A stretch of 64,000 bases of DNA, from contig NZ_FNCJ01000002.1 of the NCBI RefSeq assembly GCF_900100735.1, positions 310,001 through 374,000 on the forward strand. The letters are read 5' to 3'. The position numbers were made by a program, and so were the translations under genes. The notes under the pieces are model-generated. The model was not told where the DNA came from, did not search any database, and was given only the letters and a program-made list of their open reading frames with translations. Source of the DNA: Paraburkholderia phenazinium. GTDB lineage: Bacteria; Pseudomonadota; Gammaproteobacteria; Burkholderiales; Burkholderiaceae. This document shows positions 52,958 to 61,671 of this stretch, one piece after another (positions within the stretch are counted from its first letter, which is position 1; each line of letters starts with the position of its first letter).

Positions 52958-54308
52958 GCCGCTGGCCGAGGCGCTGGAAGATCACAGCGCCGAAGGTATC
53001 GCGATCCTGACCGCGGAGCCGGTGCGGCTTGCCCGCGCGCTTGTGCTCGTCATGGTCGGGCTCGTGGTCGCCGGTCTGCTCTGGTCGTTTTTTGGGCGCG
53101 CGGACGTGATCGTGAGCGCGCAAGGCACGCTTGCGCCCGAATCGGAGGTGCGCCGCTTCTACGCGCCCATCGACGGTGAACTTGCGGATCTCTACGTCGC
53201 CGAAGGCCAGCCGGTCTCGAAGGGCGATGTGCTTGCGCGTCTGAATGCCCGCGGCGCGATCGAGGCGGCGAGCAACGCCTTGCAGGCACAGCTGAAGCTT
53301 GAGGAGGCCGAGCGCGAGTGGCGCGAGTTTCCTGAAAAGAAGGCGCTGATGGAACGCAAGGCGGCGGCGTTGAAGGAACAGATGGAAGTGGAATCCAGCC
53401 TGCACCAGAATCGCGTGTCGGAGGGCACGACCAAGCTCGCTGAAGGACAGCGCGCGCTCCTCGAGGAGGCGCGCAGCAATCTCGACAACGCGCGGCATGC
53501 GCGCGATGCGGCGCGCGACGAACAGGATAAATACGTGCGCCTGTTTGCGCAGCCGGGTGGTGGGGGCGTCGCGGAGCTTCAGGTCGAAGCGAAGAAAAAC
53601 GCCTATCAGGAGGCGGAAAATGCCTACCGTGTCGCCCAGTCGAAGCTCTCCGAGCTGGATTTCCAGTTGAGTCATGAATATGCGCAGGCCAATGCACAAC
53701 TCGCCACGAGCGGCGAGCAAGCCACCAACCTGCAGATTCAATACGATTCCGCGGTGCGGGATATCGCCACAGCCGAAGACAAGGTACGGCTGGAACTGGA
53801 GAGCGCTCGCCTCGTTGCGGATGCCGCCGCGCGGATTCGCTTCGAGAATATCGACAAGGACAATTTCCTGCTGATTGTGGCGCCGGTGTCGGGCGTCGTC
53901 ACCGATGTGACTTCGACGCAACCCGGCGACAAGGTTCAGGCCAACACGCCGCTCGGCGCCATTGCGCCGAAGGATGCAAGGCCGGTGCTGAAGATCGAGA
54001 TTGCCGAGCGCGACCGGGCCTTTCTGCACGAAGGCCAGTCAGTCAAGCTGAAGTTCAATGCGTTTCCGTATCAGCGATATGGGTTGATCAATGGCACCCT
54101 GGAGTACATCTCGCCGGCGACGAAACCCTCCTCACAGGACAAGCAGCCCGTCTACGAAGGACGGGTTGCACTCGAACAGAACTACTACCAGGTAGCGGGC
54201 AGCCGATACGCGTTGCGTTACGGGATGACCGCCAATGCCGAAATCGTCGTACGCGAACGGCGCCTGATCGATCTCGGCCTCGATCCGTTCAGGCAACTGG
54301 CCGGATGA
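52935..54308 (+). CDS. HlyD family secretion adaptor
   Basis: The 457-residue protein has one N-terminal membrane helix (VLVMVGLVVAGLLWSFFG), a barrel-sandwich half with RRFYAPIDGELADLYVAEGQPVSKGDVL, long coiled coils (about residues 110-280) and a returning half (APVSGVVTDVTSTQPGDKVQ). It links an inner-membrane ABC exporter with a TolC-like channel. The GTG start has GGAGGCA upstream and lies within the end of the FHA gene. Confidence 0.88.
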   Translation: MKREIHLKPLAEALEDHSAEGIAILTAEPVRLARALVLVMVGLVVAGLLWSFFGRADVIVSAQGTLAPESEVRRFYAPIDGELADLYVAEGQPVSKGDVLARLNARGAIEAASNALQAQLKLEEAEREWREFPEKKALMERKAAALKEQMEVESSLHQNRVSEGTTKLAEGQRALLEEARSNLDNARHARDAARDEQDKYVRLFAQPGGGGVAELQVEAKKNAYQEAENAYRVAQSKLSELDFQLSHEYAQANAQLATSGEQATNLQIQYDSAVRDIATAEDKVRLELESARLVADAAARIRFENIDKDNFLLIVAPVSGVVTDVTSTQPGDKVQANTPLGAIAPKDARPVLKIEIAERDRAFLHEGQSVKLKFNAFPYQRYGLINGTLEYISPATKPSSQDKQPVYEGRVALEQNYYQVAGSRYALRYGMTANAEIVVRERRLIDLGLDPFRQLAG

Positions 54309-54384
54309 CGCAGGTTCGGTGCGCCACAGCCGGCCCCGAGGGTTGGCGTGAGGCATGCAGGCTTCTATTCAAGGAGCGGATGAG

Positions 54385-55137
54385 ATGAGCGTGATAGTGC
54401 GGATCGATGACGAAGTCGTGGACGTCGCCGAGTTCATACGTCTACTGAAACTGAGCGGACAGTTCGAGAGCCTGATCGAGCAGGTCGTGCGAGAAAAGCT
54501 CACGGTTCACGCGGCGAAAAAACAGGGCGTTCGGCCGTCCGAAGACGAAATACAGGAGCGCGCCGACCAGTTTCGCCGGGTGCGCGGCCTGCATCGCGCG
54601 GCGGAGATGAATCACTACCTTGATGCGCTTGGGGTGAGTCTGGACGAGTTCGAGCGCTTCATCACCGACGGCCTGTACCAGGAAAAGATGCTCGCAAGCG
54701 TCGCCGAGCGGGCTGCGGTGGAAGAGTACTTTTCGTTGAACTCACCCAGGTTCGATGCGATTGAGGTCAGTCATGTCGTGCTGGATAGCGAGGGAAAAGC
54801 ACGCGAAATGATCTCGGTGCTGCGCGACGATCCCGACTGCTTCGCCGAGATGGCGCGCGAACATTCGATTGCCGAGACCCGGGACCGGGGCGGCGTGATT
54901 GGCAAGGTGCTGCGCGGCTCGCTCAAGCCCGAGGTCGAGGCAAAGATTTTCAATGCCGAAGCGGGAGACCTGCTGGGCCCGTTTGCGTCACCCGACGGCT
55001 CCTGCTATGAGATTTTCGCGGTGACGGCGAAGTATCCGGCGACCCTCGACGAGGACGTCGAGGCTGAGATCCAGCGCCTGTTGCGCGAAGAGTGGCTAAT
55101 GGCGCGGGCCCAGGAACATGTGATCGAAGTGCGTTAG
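54385..55137 (+). CDS. Parvulin-type peptidyl-prolyl isomerase
   Basis: The 250-residue protein has a SurA/PpiC-like layout: an N-terminal helical chaperone part and a parvulin domain at about 120-225 (SHVVLDSEGKAREMISVL, FAEMAREHSIAETRDRGGVIG, GPFASPDGSCYEIFAV). There is no signal peptide, so it may act in the cytoplasm on peptides waiting for export. AAGGAGCGG precedes the ATG; an earlier in-frame start is less likely. It stands between HlyD and ABC genes, a context seen in other C39 exporter clusters. Confidence 0.83.
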   Translation: MSVIVRIDDEVVDVAEFIRLLKLSGQFESLIEQVVREKLTVHAAKKQGVRPSEDEIQERADQFRRVRGLHRAAEMNHYLDALGVSLDEFERFITDGLYQEKMLASVAERAAVEEYFSLNSPRFDAIEVSHVVLDSEGKAREMISVLRDDPDCFAEMAREHSIAETRDRGGVIGKVLRGSLKPEVEAKIFNAEAGDLLGPFASPDGSCYEIFAVTAKYPATLDEDVEAEIQRLLREEWLMARAQEHVIEVR

Positions 55138-55171
55138 ACCCAGCGCTGGCAAGGTCGAGGTTCGCAAGCAT

Positions 55172-58100
55172 ATGGATGCACCCCAAACAGCTTCGTCCGC
55201 GGTCGACTTCCTGTCGACAGTCGAGATTTTGTCGCCGTTTTCGCGGGACGAACTCGAACGGCTGGCCGCGCACGCCGAGTCCCGGCACTTCGCGTTCGGC
55301 GAAACCGTATGCAATGCCGGCGAACCCGCGGACGGGCTGTTTGTGATCAAGTCCGGGTCGGTGCGTATCTTTACCGAGGAACGCGGTAAAGAGATCAGCA
55401 TGGGGGTGCGCAAGACGGGTGAGATCTTTGCCGACATCGCGATGCTGCGGAACTATCTGCACGAGTCGTCGGTGCGCGCATCGGCGAAGACCGAGCTGCT
55501 GTTTATCCCGCGTACCGCAATCGAGCCCGTGATAGGCGCGAACGCCGACGCGTTGGCGTTCGTGACCAGCTATGTCGCCATCAGCTCGGCCGGAGGGTTT
55601 GTCACGCAACTGTTCGATCTACGCAGCAAGCTGAACAAGGGCGAACTGGAAGAATGCGTGCGCAGCGTCGGCGCGAAACGGGTGAGCGCGGACAAGGAGA
55701 TCCTCAGGCAGGGTGCGCGGGAAGACCGCCGGCTCTATGTGGTCCGTCAGGGCGAAGTGCGCATTGTGCGGCACGAAGAGGGCCGCGATTACGTGCTGGC
55801 CACCCTGCGGCAAGGCGAGATCTTCGGCGAGAAGGCCTGTCTGCTGCGCCAGGAGCAGATGGTATCGGTCATTGCGAACACGGAGACACGGCTGCTCGTG
55901 ATCCCCGAGAAAACGGTGCACTTCATTCTGGAGCGCAACGCGAAACTGCGCGAGGCGCTCGAAGAACGGATCCGCTTTGCCGAGCGGGAACTGGAAAGGC
56001 AAAAGCGTCTCGAGCAAAGACGCAAGCACCCGGTCGTGCTCGACCTTCATACGAAACCCGAGTCTGGCGAAAAGGTGATCCGGCGTTTTCCGCTCGTCGA
56101 GCAGGCTGAGGAGATGGATTGCGGCGCGGCCTGTCTCGCGATGATCTGCCGGCACTACGGTATCTCGATGACGCTGGGCAAGCTGCGCGATCTGTGCAAC
56201 GTGACGACCATGGGCGCGACGCTGGACAGCCTGGCCCGTGCCGGCGAATCGCTCGGATTCACCACGCGCGGGGTTCAGTGCATCTATGAGTCGCTACGCG
56301 GCTTCGAGTTGCCCTTCATCGTGCATTGGGAGGGGTACCACTACATCATCGTGTACGGCACCTCGAAGGAATGGGTGTGGATAGCCGACCCGGCGCTCGG
56401 CTTCAGGAAGCTGAGCGTAGAGGACTTCGAGCGGGGCTGGAGCGGCACCTGCCTGCTGTTTACACCTGGGCCGAACCTGGCGCAGATCGCCGCTTCCCGC
56501 TCGCCGTGGATCCGTTTCGTTGGATACCTGACCCCGTACCGGAAAATTCTTGCGCACCTCTTTCTCGCGACCTTCGTGATCCAGGTGCTTGGCGTGATTC
56601 CACCCCTCATCATTCAGAACATTCTCGACGGGGTCGTCGTGCACCAGAATGTCGGCTTGCTCGAGTTGCTGATCGCCGGGCTGATCGTCTCCAGCGTATT
56701 TTCGCAACTGATGGCGACAGTGCGTGCTTATCTGGCGAATTTCATGGTGCGCAACATGGACTTCGCGATGATGTCGCAGTTTTTCAAACATACGATGTCG
56801 CTGCCGTTTTCGTTCTTCGCTAGTCGCAAGACTGGCGACATCTTTGCGCGCTTTCAGGAGAACCAGACCATTCGCGCGTTTCTGACCGAATCGACGGTGA
56901 CGACCGCGCTCAATCTGCTGATGGTGTTCATCTACTTCACGATCATGTTCGTCTACAACGTGAAGATGACGCTGGTTCTGATCGCCTTCGTGATTCCAAT
57001 CGTTGCGCTGACCGCGCTCGCCACGCCGAAGATCAAGCGTTACGCACGGGAAGTGTTCGCCGCGTCGACGGATGCCAAGGCGTTTCTGATGGAGGCGCTC
57101 GCCGGGGTCGAGACGATCAAGGGCATGGGCATGGAGCGTCCGGTTCGGCTGAGGTGGGAAAAGAAATACGCGAAGGCACTCGAAGTGCAATACCGGGGGC
57201 AGGCGTTCAACATTCTGGTTGGCCTCGGCAGCCAGTTGCTGAACGCGGCGACCACTATCGCGATTCTGTGGGTGGGCGCCAATCTGGTTCTCGCCCGTGA
57301 ACTGACCATCGGCCAGTTGATCGCCTTCAATGCCTTCATGGGTAGCGTGCTGGGTCCGCTGATGGGGCTGGTCAGCCTGTGGAGCATGCTCAACGACGCG
57401 GGCGTCGCCATGGAGCGGCTCGGCGATGTGCTCGACATCGAACCGGAACAGAAGCCGGAAGAGCTGGCCGCGCGCGTGATCCTGCCGGACCTGCAGGGCG
57501 AGATCAGCTTGAGCGGGGTGTATTTCCGCTACGGCGGGAGTGAAAACGAATATGTGCTCGAGAACATCAGCTTCGATATCAAGCCGGGAGAACTCGTGGC
57601 GATCGTGGGCCGCAGCGGCTCCGGCAAGACGACGCTTGCCAAGCTGCTGGTCGGCTTTTATGGTCCCAACGAGGGCAAGATGACGGTCGACGGCTACGAC
57701 CTCAATGTGATCGACAAGGCCTGTTATCGCGCGCAGATCGGCTACGTCATGCAAACCAATCTGCTCTTTTCCGGCACCATCGCAGACAACATCGCGAGCG
57801 GCGACGATGCGCCGGACCGGCGCCGCATCGAGGAGGTCGCGAAGATGGCGGACGCGCACGCGTTCATCAGCAAGATGCCGCTCGGCTACGAACAGGTGGT
57901 GGGCGAGCGCGGCATCGGACTGTCGGGCGGCCAGATCCAGCGCTTGTGCATCGCGCGGGCGCTCTACCACGACCCGAAGCTGCTGGTGTTCGACGAAGCC
58001 ACCTCGGCGCTCGATACGCAGAGCGAAAGCAATATTCTCGGCAATATGCACGACATTCTGAAGGGGCGTACCGCGGTGATCATCGCGCACCGCCTGAGTA

Positions 58101-58231
58101 CGATCATGCGCGCCGACAAGATTGTGGTGCTGTACGAAGGGGCCATCGCTGAACAGGGGCGTCACGAGGAACTGGTTCAGCGCAAGGGGATGTACTACCA
58201 GCTTATACAGAAACAGCTGAGTGCCGGATGA
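55172..58231 (+). CDS. C39-peptidase ABC exporter with two N-terminal cyclic-nucleotide-binding-like domains
   Basis: The 1019-residue protein has two cNMP-binding-like domains (about residues 20-140 and 160-280). A C39 peptidase domain follows with Gln311, Cys317 (MDCGAAC), His near 390 (GYHYIIVYG) and Asp in WIADPALG. It has six membrane helices (about 450-740) and an ATPase domain (GRSGSGKT, LSGGQIQRL, LLVFDEAT). It should cleave leaders after GG and export the cores. The doubled regulatory domains are unusual for C39 exporters. It overlaps the next gene by four bases. Confidence 0.9.
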   Translation: MDAPQTASSAVDFLSTVEILSPFSRDELERLAAHAESRHFAFGETVCNAGEPADGLFVIKSGSVRIFTEERGKEISMGVRKTGEIFADIAMLRNYLHESSVRASAKTELLFIPRTAIEPVIGANADALAFVTSYVAISSAGGFVTQLFDLRSKLNKGELEECVRSVGAKRVSADKEILRQGAREDRRLYVVRQGEVRIVRHEEGRDYVLATLRQGEIFGEKACLLRQEQMVSVIANTETRLLVIPEKTVHFILERNAKLREALEERIRFAERELERQKRLEQRRKHPVVLDLHTKPESGEKVIRRFPLVEQAEEMDCGAACLAMICRHYGISMTLGKLRDLCNVTTMGATLDSLARAGESLGFTTRGVQCIYESLRGFELPFIVHWEGYHYIIVYGTSKEWVWIADPALGFRKLSVEDFERGWSGTCLLFTPGPNLAQIAASRSPWIRFVGYLTPYRKILAHLFLATFVIQVLGVIPPLIIQNILDGVVVHQNVGLLELLIAGLIVSSVFSQLMATVRAYLANFMVRNMDFAMMSQFFKHTMSLPFSFFASRKTGDIFARFQENQTIRAFLTESTVTTALNLLMVFIYFTIMFVYNVKMTLVLIAFVIPIVALTALATPKIKRYAREVFAASTDAKAFLMEALAGVETIKGMGMERPVRLRWEKKYAKALEVQYRGQAFNILVGLGSQLLNAATTIAILWVGANLVLARELTIGQLIAFNAFMGSVLGPLMGLVSLWSMLNDAGVAMERLGDVLDIEPEQKPEELAARVILPDLQGEISLSGVYFRYGGSENEYVLENISFDIKPGELVAIVGRSGSGKTTLAKLLVGFYGPNEGKMTVDGYDLNVIDKACYRAQIGYVMQTNLLFSGTIADNIASGDDAPDRRRIEEVAKMADAHAFISKMPLGYEQVVGERGIGLSGGQIQRLCIARALYHDPKLLVFDEATSALDTQSESNILGNMHDILKGRTAVIIAHRLSTIMRADKIVVLYEGAIAEQGRHEELVQRKGMYYQLIQKQLSAG

Positions 58232-59520
58232 AGATACTTGACCAGACCGAGGACCCGAGTCCTGCCATCTCTTACGCCGGATTGATCGAGAAGATCGAAA
58301 TCCTGCGTTCCATGCTGCGCTGGGCGTCGAAGCTCGAGCGCGCCGACATCGAGAAAGTGCTCAGGCAGGCGAGCGCACTGCGTGACGAGGTGATGCAGCT
58401 GTCGCACAAGGAGCGTTTCGTGCAGGCAGTGGCGGAGCCGGCGCGCATCGAGCAGTCGCGCGGCGCGCGACGCGAGGCGTTGCTTGCGCGCAGCTTCGTT
58501 TTCGAGGGTACCTTCGGCGACAATCCGCAACTGCTCGAATCGCTTGAAATCGCCGAGAAGGCCGCGCCCACTGACTTGCCCGTGCTGATCGACGGCGAAA
58601 GCGGCACCGGCAAGGAACTGATGGCGAAGGTGATTCATGCGAACGGCAGCCGTGCGGACAAGCCGTTTATCTCGGTCAATTGCGGTGCGATCCCCGAGAA
58701 CCTGCTGGAGTCGGAGCTGTTTGGTCACAGGAAGGGGGCGTTTACCGGCGCATCGGGCGATCGCAAGGGCAAGTTCGAAAGTGCGCATATGGGGACGATT
58801 TTCCTCGACGAGATCGGCGAGTTGCCATTGGCGGGCCAGGTCAAGTTGCTGCGCGTACTGGAAGCGCATGAAATCCAACGCGTGGGGTCGGACGAGACGA
58901 TTGCGGTCGATACGCGGATTGTCGCGGCGACTAACCGCAACCTGCGGCGTTTGAGCGAAGAGGGCAAGTTTCGCGAAGACCTGTTTTACCGGCTCAGCGT
59001 GATACACATTACTTTGCCGCCGCTGCGCGAACGGCGCGACGAGATTCCGCTTCTGCTTGCCTACTTCAGCGATGAAGCAGCCGGCATCCTGAAGCGCCGT
59101 CCGGTTCGATTGACACCGCGTTTGCGCGATTTCCTGCTGACCTATCCCTATCCCGGCAACATCCGCGAACTGCGCAACGTCATGTACCGGATCTCCTGCC
59201 TTGCAGGCGATACCGCGGATATCGAGCACCTGCCGGTGGATGTGCGGCCCGGTTCGGCGTCCCCAGCCGTACCTGCTGCGAGCGTGGTGACGAACCTGAT
59301 GTCGCTCGGCGACGCCAAACGTGCCGCCAGCGACGAGGCCGAGAAGGTATTTCTCGAGCGCGGTCTTCAGGAAGTAGGCGGCACCGTCGCCGAACTGGCG
59401 CGGCGCGTCGACATGAACCGCTCGCACCTGCAAATGCTGCTCAAGAAACATGGACTGCATTCGAAGGACTTCCGTCATCGCAACGCCCAGCAGCGCGACG
59501 AAGAGCCCGGCAGCAGCTGA
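58228..59520 (+). CDS. Sigma-54-dependent transcriptional activator
   Basis: The 430-residue enhancer-binding protein has an AAA+ domain (GESGTGKELMAKVIH, ESELFGHRKGAFTGASGDRKG, TIFLDEIGELP) including the GAFTGA loop that contacts sigma-54, and a Fis-type helix-turn-helix near the end (GGTVAELARRVDMNRSHLQMLLKKHG). The N-terminal ~95 residues have no known receiver or PAS domain. The start overlaps the exporter stop (ATGA). The sigma-54-type sites at 34810, 48296, 60667 and perhaps 60985 are its likely targets. Confidence 0.9.
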   Translation: MKILDQTEDPSPAISYAGLIEKIEILRSMLRWASKLERADIEKVLRQASALRDEVMQLSHKERFVQAVAEPARIEQSRGARREALLARSFVFEGTFGDNPQLLESLEIAEKAAPTDLPVLIDGESGTGKELMAKVIHANGSRADKPFISVNCGAIPENLLESELFGHRKGAFTGASGDRKGKFESAHMGTIFLDEIGELPLAGQVKLLRVLEAHEIQRVGSDETIAVDTRIVAATNRNLRRLSEEGKFREDLFYRLSVIHITLPPLRERRDEIPLLLAYFSDEAAGILKRRPVRLTPRLRDFLLTYPYPGNIRELRNVMYRISCLAGDTADIEHLPVDVRPGSASPAVPAASVVTNLMSLGDAKRAASDEAEKVFLERGLQEVGGTVAELARRVDMNRSHLQMLLKKHGLHSKDFRHRNAQQRDEEPGSS

Positions 59521-59535
59521 CGCCCGGTTGCAACG

Positions 59536-60306
59536 CTAGGGCGCGGGATTCAGCAGGGTTTTGTCCGCGGCGTAGGCGTCTTCGGCACGGACCACGACGG
59601 CGGTGATATTGTCCCGGCCGCCGCGGGCGAGGGCAGCCTCGATCAATGCCTCGCAGGCCGCGTGGCAATCGGCTACGGTCAACGCGGCCTGCATCTCCTG
59701 CGCACTCAGTTCGTTGCTCAGACCGTCGCTGCACAAGAGGAACATGTCGCCGTCAGCGATTGCCATGGTATTGGCGTCGAGTTCAAGCTGAGCGGTCGCG
59801 CCCACTGCACGGGTAATCAGGTGCTGGGCCGGATGATTGATCGCTTCTTCTTCAGTCAGATGGCCGAGCGCCTTGAGCTCTTCAACCTGACTGTGATCCC
59901 GGGTCAACTGCCGCAGGTGGCCTTGGCGGTAGAGATACAGCCGGCTGTCGCCCGCCCATAGATAGCCGCAGTAGCCATCGCACGCGAGCAGTGCTACGAC
60001 GGTACTGCCGATCACGGATACCTGGCGCCGTGCAGCCTCATCCCTAAGCCGCTGATTGACCGTCAGCAGACGCTTGCGGGCATCCGCAAGGTAGCGGGCG
60101 ATGCTGTTGGGCGTAGACAGGCGGCTTAGCGCATCGACAATCAAGCCGCTAGCGAGATCGCCGACGGCATGGCCTCCCATGCCATCGGCGACCACCCAGC
60201 AGGCTCGCTCCGGCTGCTGGAGGCAGGCGTCTTCATTGTGCTCGCGGATGCGGCCCACATCCGAGCGGGCCGCCGATATCCATCTGAATTGACTGGCACA
60301 GGTCAC
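59536..60306 (-). CDS. PP2C-type Ser/Thr phosphatase
   Basis: The 256-residue protein has the motifs SDVGRIREHNEDAC, WVVADGMGGHAVGDLASG, LWAGDSRLYLYRQGHLRQLT, FLLCSDGLSNEL and GGRDNITAVVV. The metal-binding aspartates are present. It should reverse the action of the kinase at 42748. The longer frame upstream overlaps peptide 6 in another phase; a GTG at 60306, six bases after the peptide stop codon, is the sensible start. It would then be co-translated with peptide 6. Confidence 0.87.
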   Translation of the reverse strand: MTCASQFRWISAARSDVGRIREHNEDACLQQPERACWVVADGMGGHAVGDLASGLIVDALSRLSTPNSIARYLADARKRLLTVNQRLRDEAARRQVSVIGSTVVALLACDGYCGYLWAGDSRLYLYRQGHLRQLTRDHSQVEELKALGHLTEEEAINHPAQHLITRAVGATAQLELDANTMAIADGDMFLLCSDGLSNELSAQEMQAALTVADCHAACEALIEAALARGGRDNITAVVVRAEDAYAADKTLLNPAP

Positions 60307-60311
60307 GGCAT

Positions 60312-60602
60312 TTACACCGCATGGTTCGTGCTGCGTTCGCCGGGGGAAGCGTTGATGTTCGCATTCGCGCCGGTGTTGTTGACATTGATCGACTGGAACT
60401 GGTTGATCATCTGTCCAGCATAGAAGTTGTTGGTGATCTGGTACAGGTTGGCGACGACCGGGCCCACGCTTGGCGTGCTGGGCGTATACGGCTGGATCCA
60501 GCCGTATATCCAGGGGGCGCCGTCCCCGCCGCGGATCGTCGTCATTGCCTTGTGGTCGAGCGCGAAGCTGTCTGGAAGGTCGTGAATCGTAATGGAAGCC
60601 AT
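60312..60602 (-). CDS. Double-glycine leader peptide precursor 6
   Basis: The 96-residue precursor has the leader MASITIHDLPDSFALDHKA then MTTIRGG. The core is aromatic at first (DGAPWIYGWIQPYTPSTP) and then Asn/Gln-rich (NLYQITNNFYAGQMINQFQS, INVNNTGANANINASPG), which may favour aggregation or beta structure. CCGGAGATTCG precedes the ATG. It is followed at once by the PP2C gene and has a sigma-54-type promoter upstream. Confidence 0.82.
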   Translation of the reverse strand: MASITIHDLPDSFALDHKAMTTIRGGDGAPWIYGWIQPYTPSTPSVGPVVANLYQITNNFYAGQMINQFQSINVNNTGANANINASPGERSTNHAV

Positions 60603-60666
60603 GTCGAATCTCCGGGGTGGTCGCCGACTCGCGACCGCGGGTCACGGGGTAGATGGCCGATATGGT

Positions 60667-60681
60667 GCAAGTAACGTGCTA
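60667..60681 (-). promoter_or_regulatory. Sigma-54 promoter before peptide 6
   Basis: On the minus strand TAGCAC-GTTAC-TTGCA matches the -12 element perfectly and the -24 element with one change (TA for TG), at the right spacing. The site is 65 bases upstream of the ATG. A perfect hairpin GGTCGC-cgactc-GCGACC lies in the leader at 60619-60636. Confidence 0.55.
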
Positions 60682-60984
60682 GCTTTGCGGTGCTTCGCGA
60701 GTTTGCCGGTAAACCGTTGATTGCGTGGGCGTTATTTGTAGATCTCGCGCTAGGCGGAGCACCGCGCGAGGCGGAATGTGGGCTCCCCGCCAACAGCGGG
60801 GGCAGTCCTTGTGTTGGCGACCCAACACATCGGGCGGACGCGCCGGCACACTCAGGATTTCTTGATGTGGCGGGCAGTCGCCGACAGTTCGGCGCGAGAG
60901 GTGTTGGCCACGCGCTGACATACGGGCGTCCGTTGTCGTCGAACATTTGCTGATTATTCAAGGAAATCAATGGCTTGAGCGCGC

Positions 60985-60999
60985 TGGTCCGGTTGATGC
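60985..60999 (+). promoter_or_regulatory. Possible sigma-54 promoter before the LRAT gene
   Basis: TGGTCC-GGTTG-ATGC keeps the GG-N10-GC spacing but differs from consensus at several positions. It lies 71 bases before the ATG at 61070. The 60682-60984 stretch upstream holds no gene I can support. Confidence 0.35.
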
Positions 61000-61069
61000 A
61001 AAAGAGCTCGCAACAGTGTTGGATATGCGCAAGCGGCGCTTCCACGAACCCGGAACACAGAGGCGAGCC

Positions 61070-61600
61070 ATGAACAGCAATCAACCAGACGTCCTTACCG
61101 AACGGCAACGCGCAACGCGTGGCACGGCTGGCGCCTCGTCTGATATTCCGTTCACGGACGAGCAGGACGTACCGCTCGGTGCGCATCTCGTGACGAGCCG
61201 TGGTGGCTACGAACACCATGGCATCTATGCCGGCGCAGGCAAGGTCGTTCACTACGCCGGATTCGCTGCCGGCCACTGCCGTGGTCCCGTAGTCGAAGTC
61301 GCGCTCGCCTGCTTTGCTGCTGGTAGTGCGATTGCAATCCGCCTTCATCCCTGTGCGCAGTACACGGGCGCCGAGGCAGTACGGCGCGCCCGTTCGCGTC
61401 TGGGCGAAAACCGCTACAGCCTCCTGACAAACAATTGCGAGCATTTTTGTGCATGGTGCCTGTCCGGCGAGAGTCGCAGCCAGCAGGTCGAGACTTGCCT
61501 CGCGCATCCGCGTGCCGGGCTGCATGTATTGGCGAGTCTGTTCAAGGCCCTTGTTGCAGCGGAATTGAAGGGCATGCACAGGGGTGCTCGTATCGCCTGA
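61070..61600 (+). CDS. LRAT domain (NlpC/P60-superfamily) protein
   Basis: The 176-residue protein has the LRAT-type permuted papain fold: LGAHLVTSRGGYEHHGIYAG with the catalytic His, VVHYAGF, and ENRYSLLTNNCEHFCAWCL with the catalytic Cys. Such bacterial enzymes act as acyltransferases or peptidases. The ATG was chosen from the family start; AGGCGAGCC precedes it. A small unknown gene follows in the same direction. Lipid acylation of the exported peptides is one possible role, but there is no direct evidence. Confidence 0.78.
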   Translation: MNSNQPDVLTERQRATRGTAGASSDIPFTDEQDVPLGAHLVTSRGGYEHHGIYAGAGKVVHYAGFAAGHCRGPVVEVALACFAAGSAIAIRLHPCAQYTGAEAVRRARSRLGENRYSLLTNNCEHFCAWCLSGESRSQQVETCLAHPRAGLHVLASLFKALVAAELKGMHRGARIA

Positions 61601-61671
61601 GCGCCGCTCTTGGGAGCCTGGGTTGCGAACGAGATGTGGCCTGCGGGCCTGAAGCTTTGAAGGAGAATGAC

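Noticed and set aside
52830..54029. Minus-strand open frame of 399 codons
   Set aside because: It is opposite the HlyD gene and has no motif; codon pattern fits the plus strand.
56294..58165. Minus-strand open frame of 623 codons
   Set aside because: It is the antisense shadow of the ABC exporter, rich in His, Gln and Arg, without domains.
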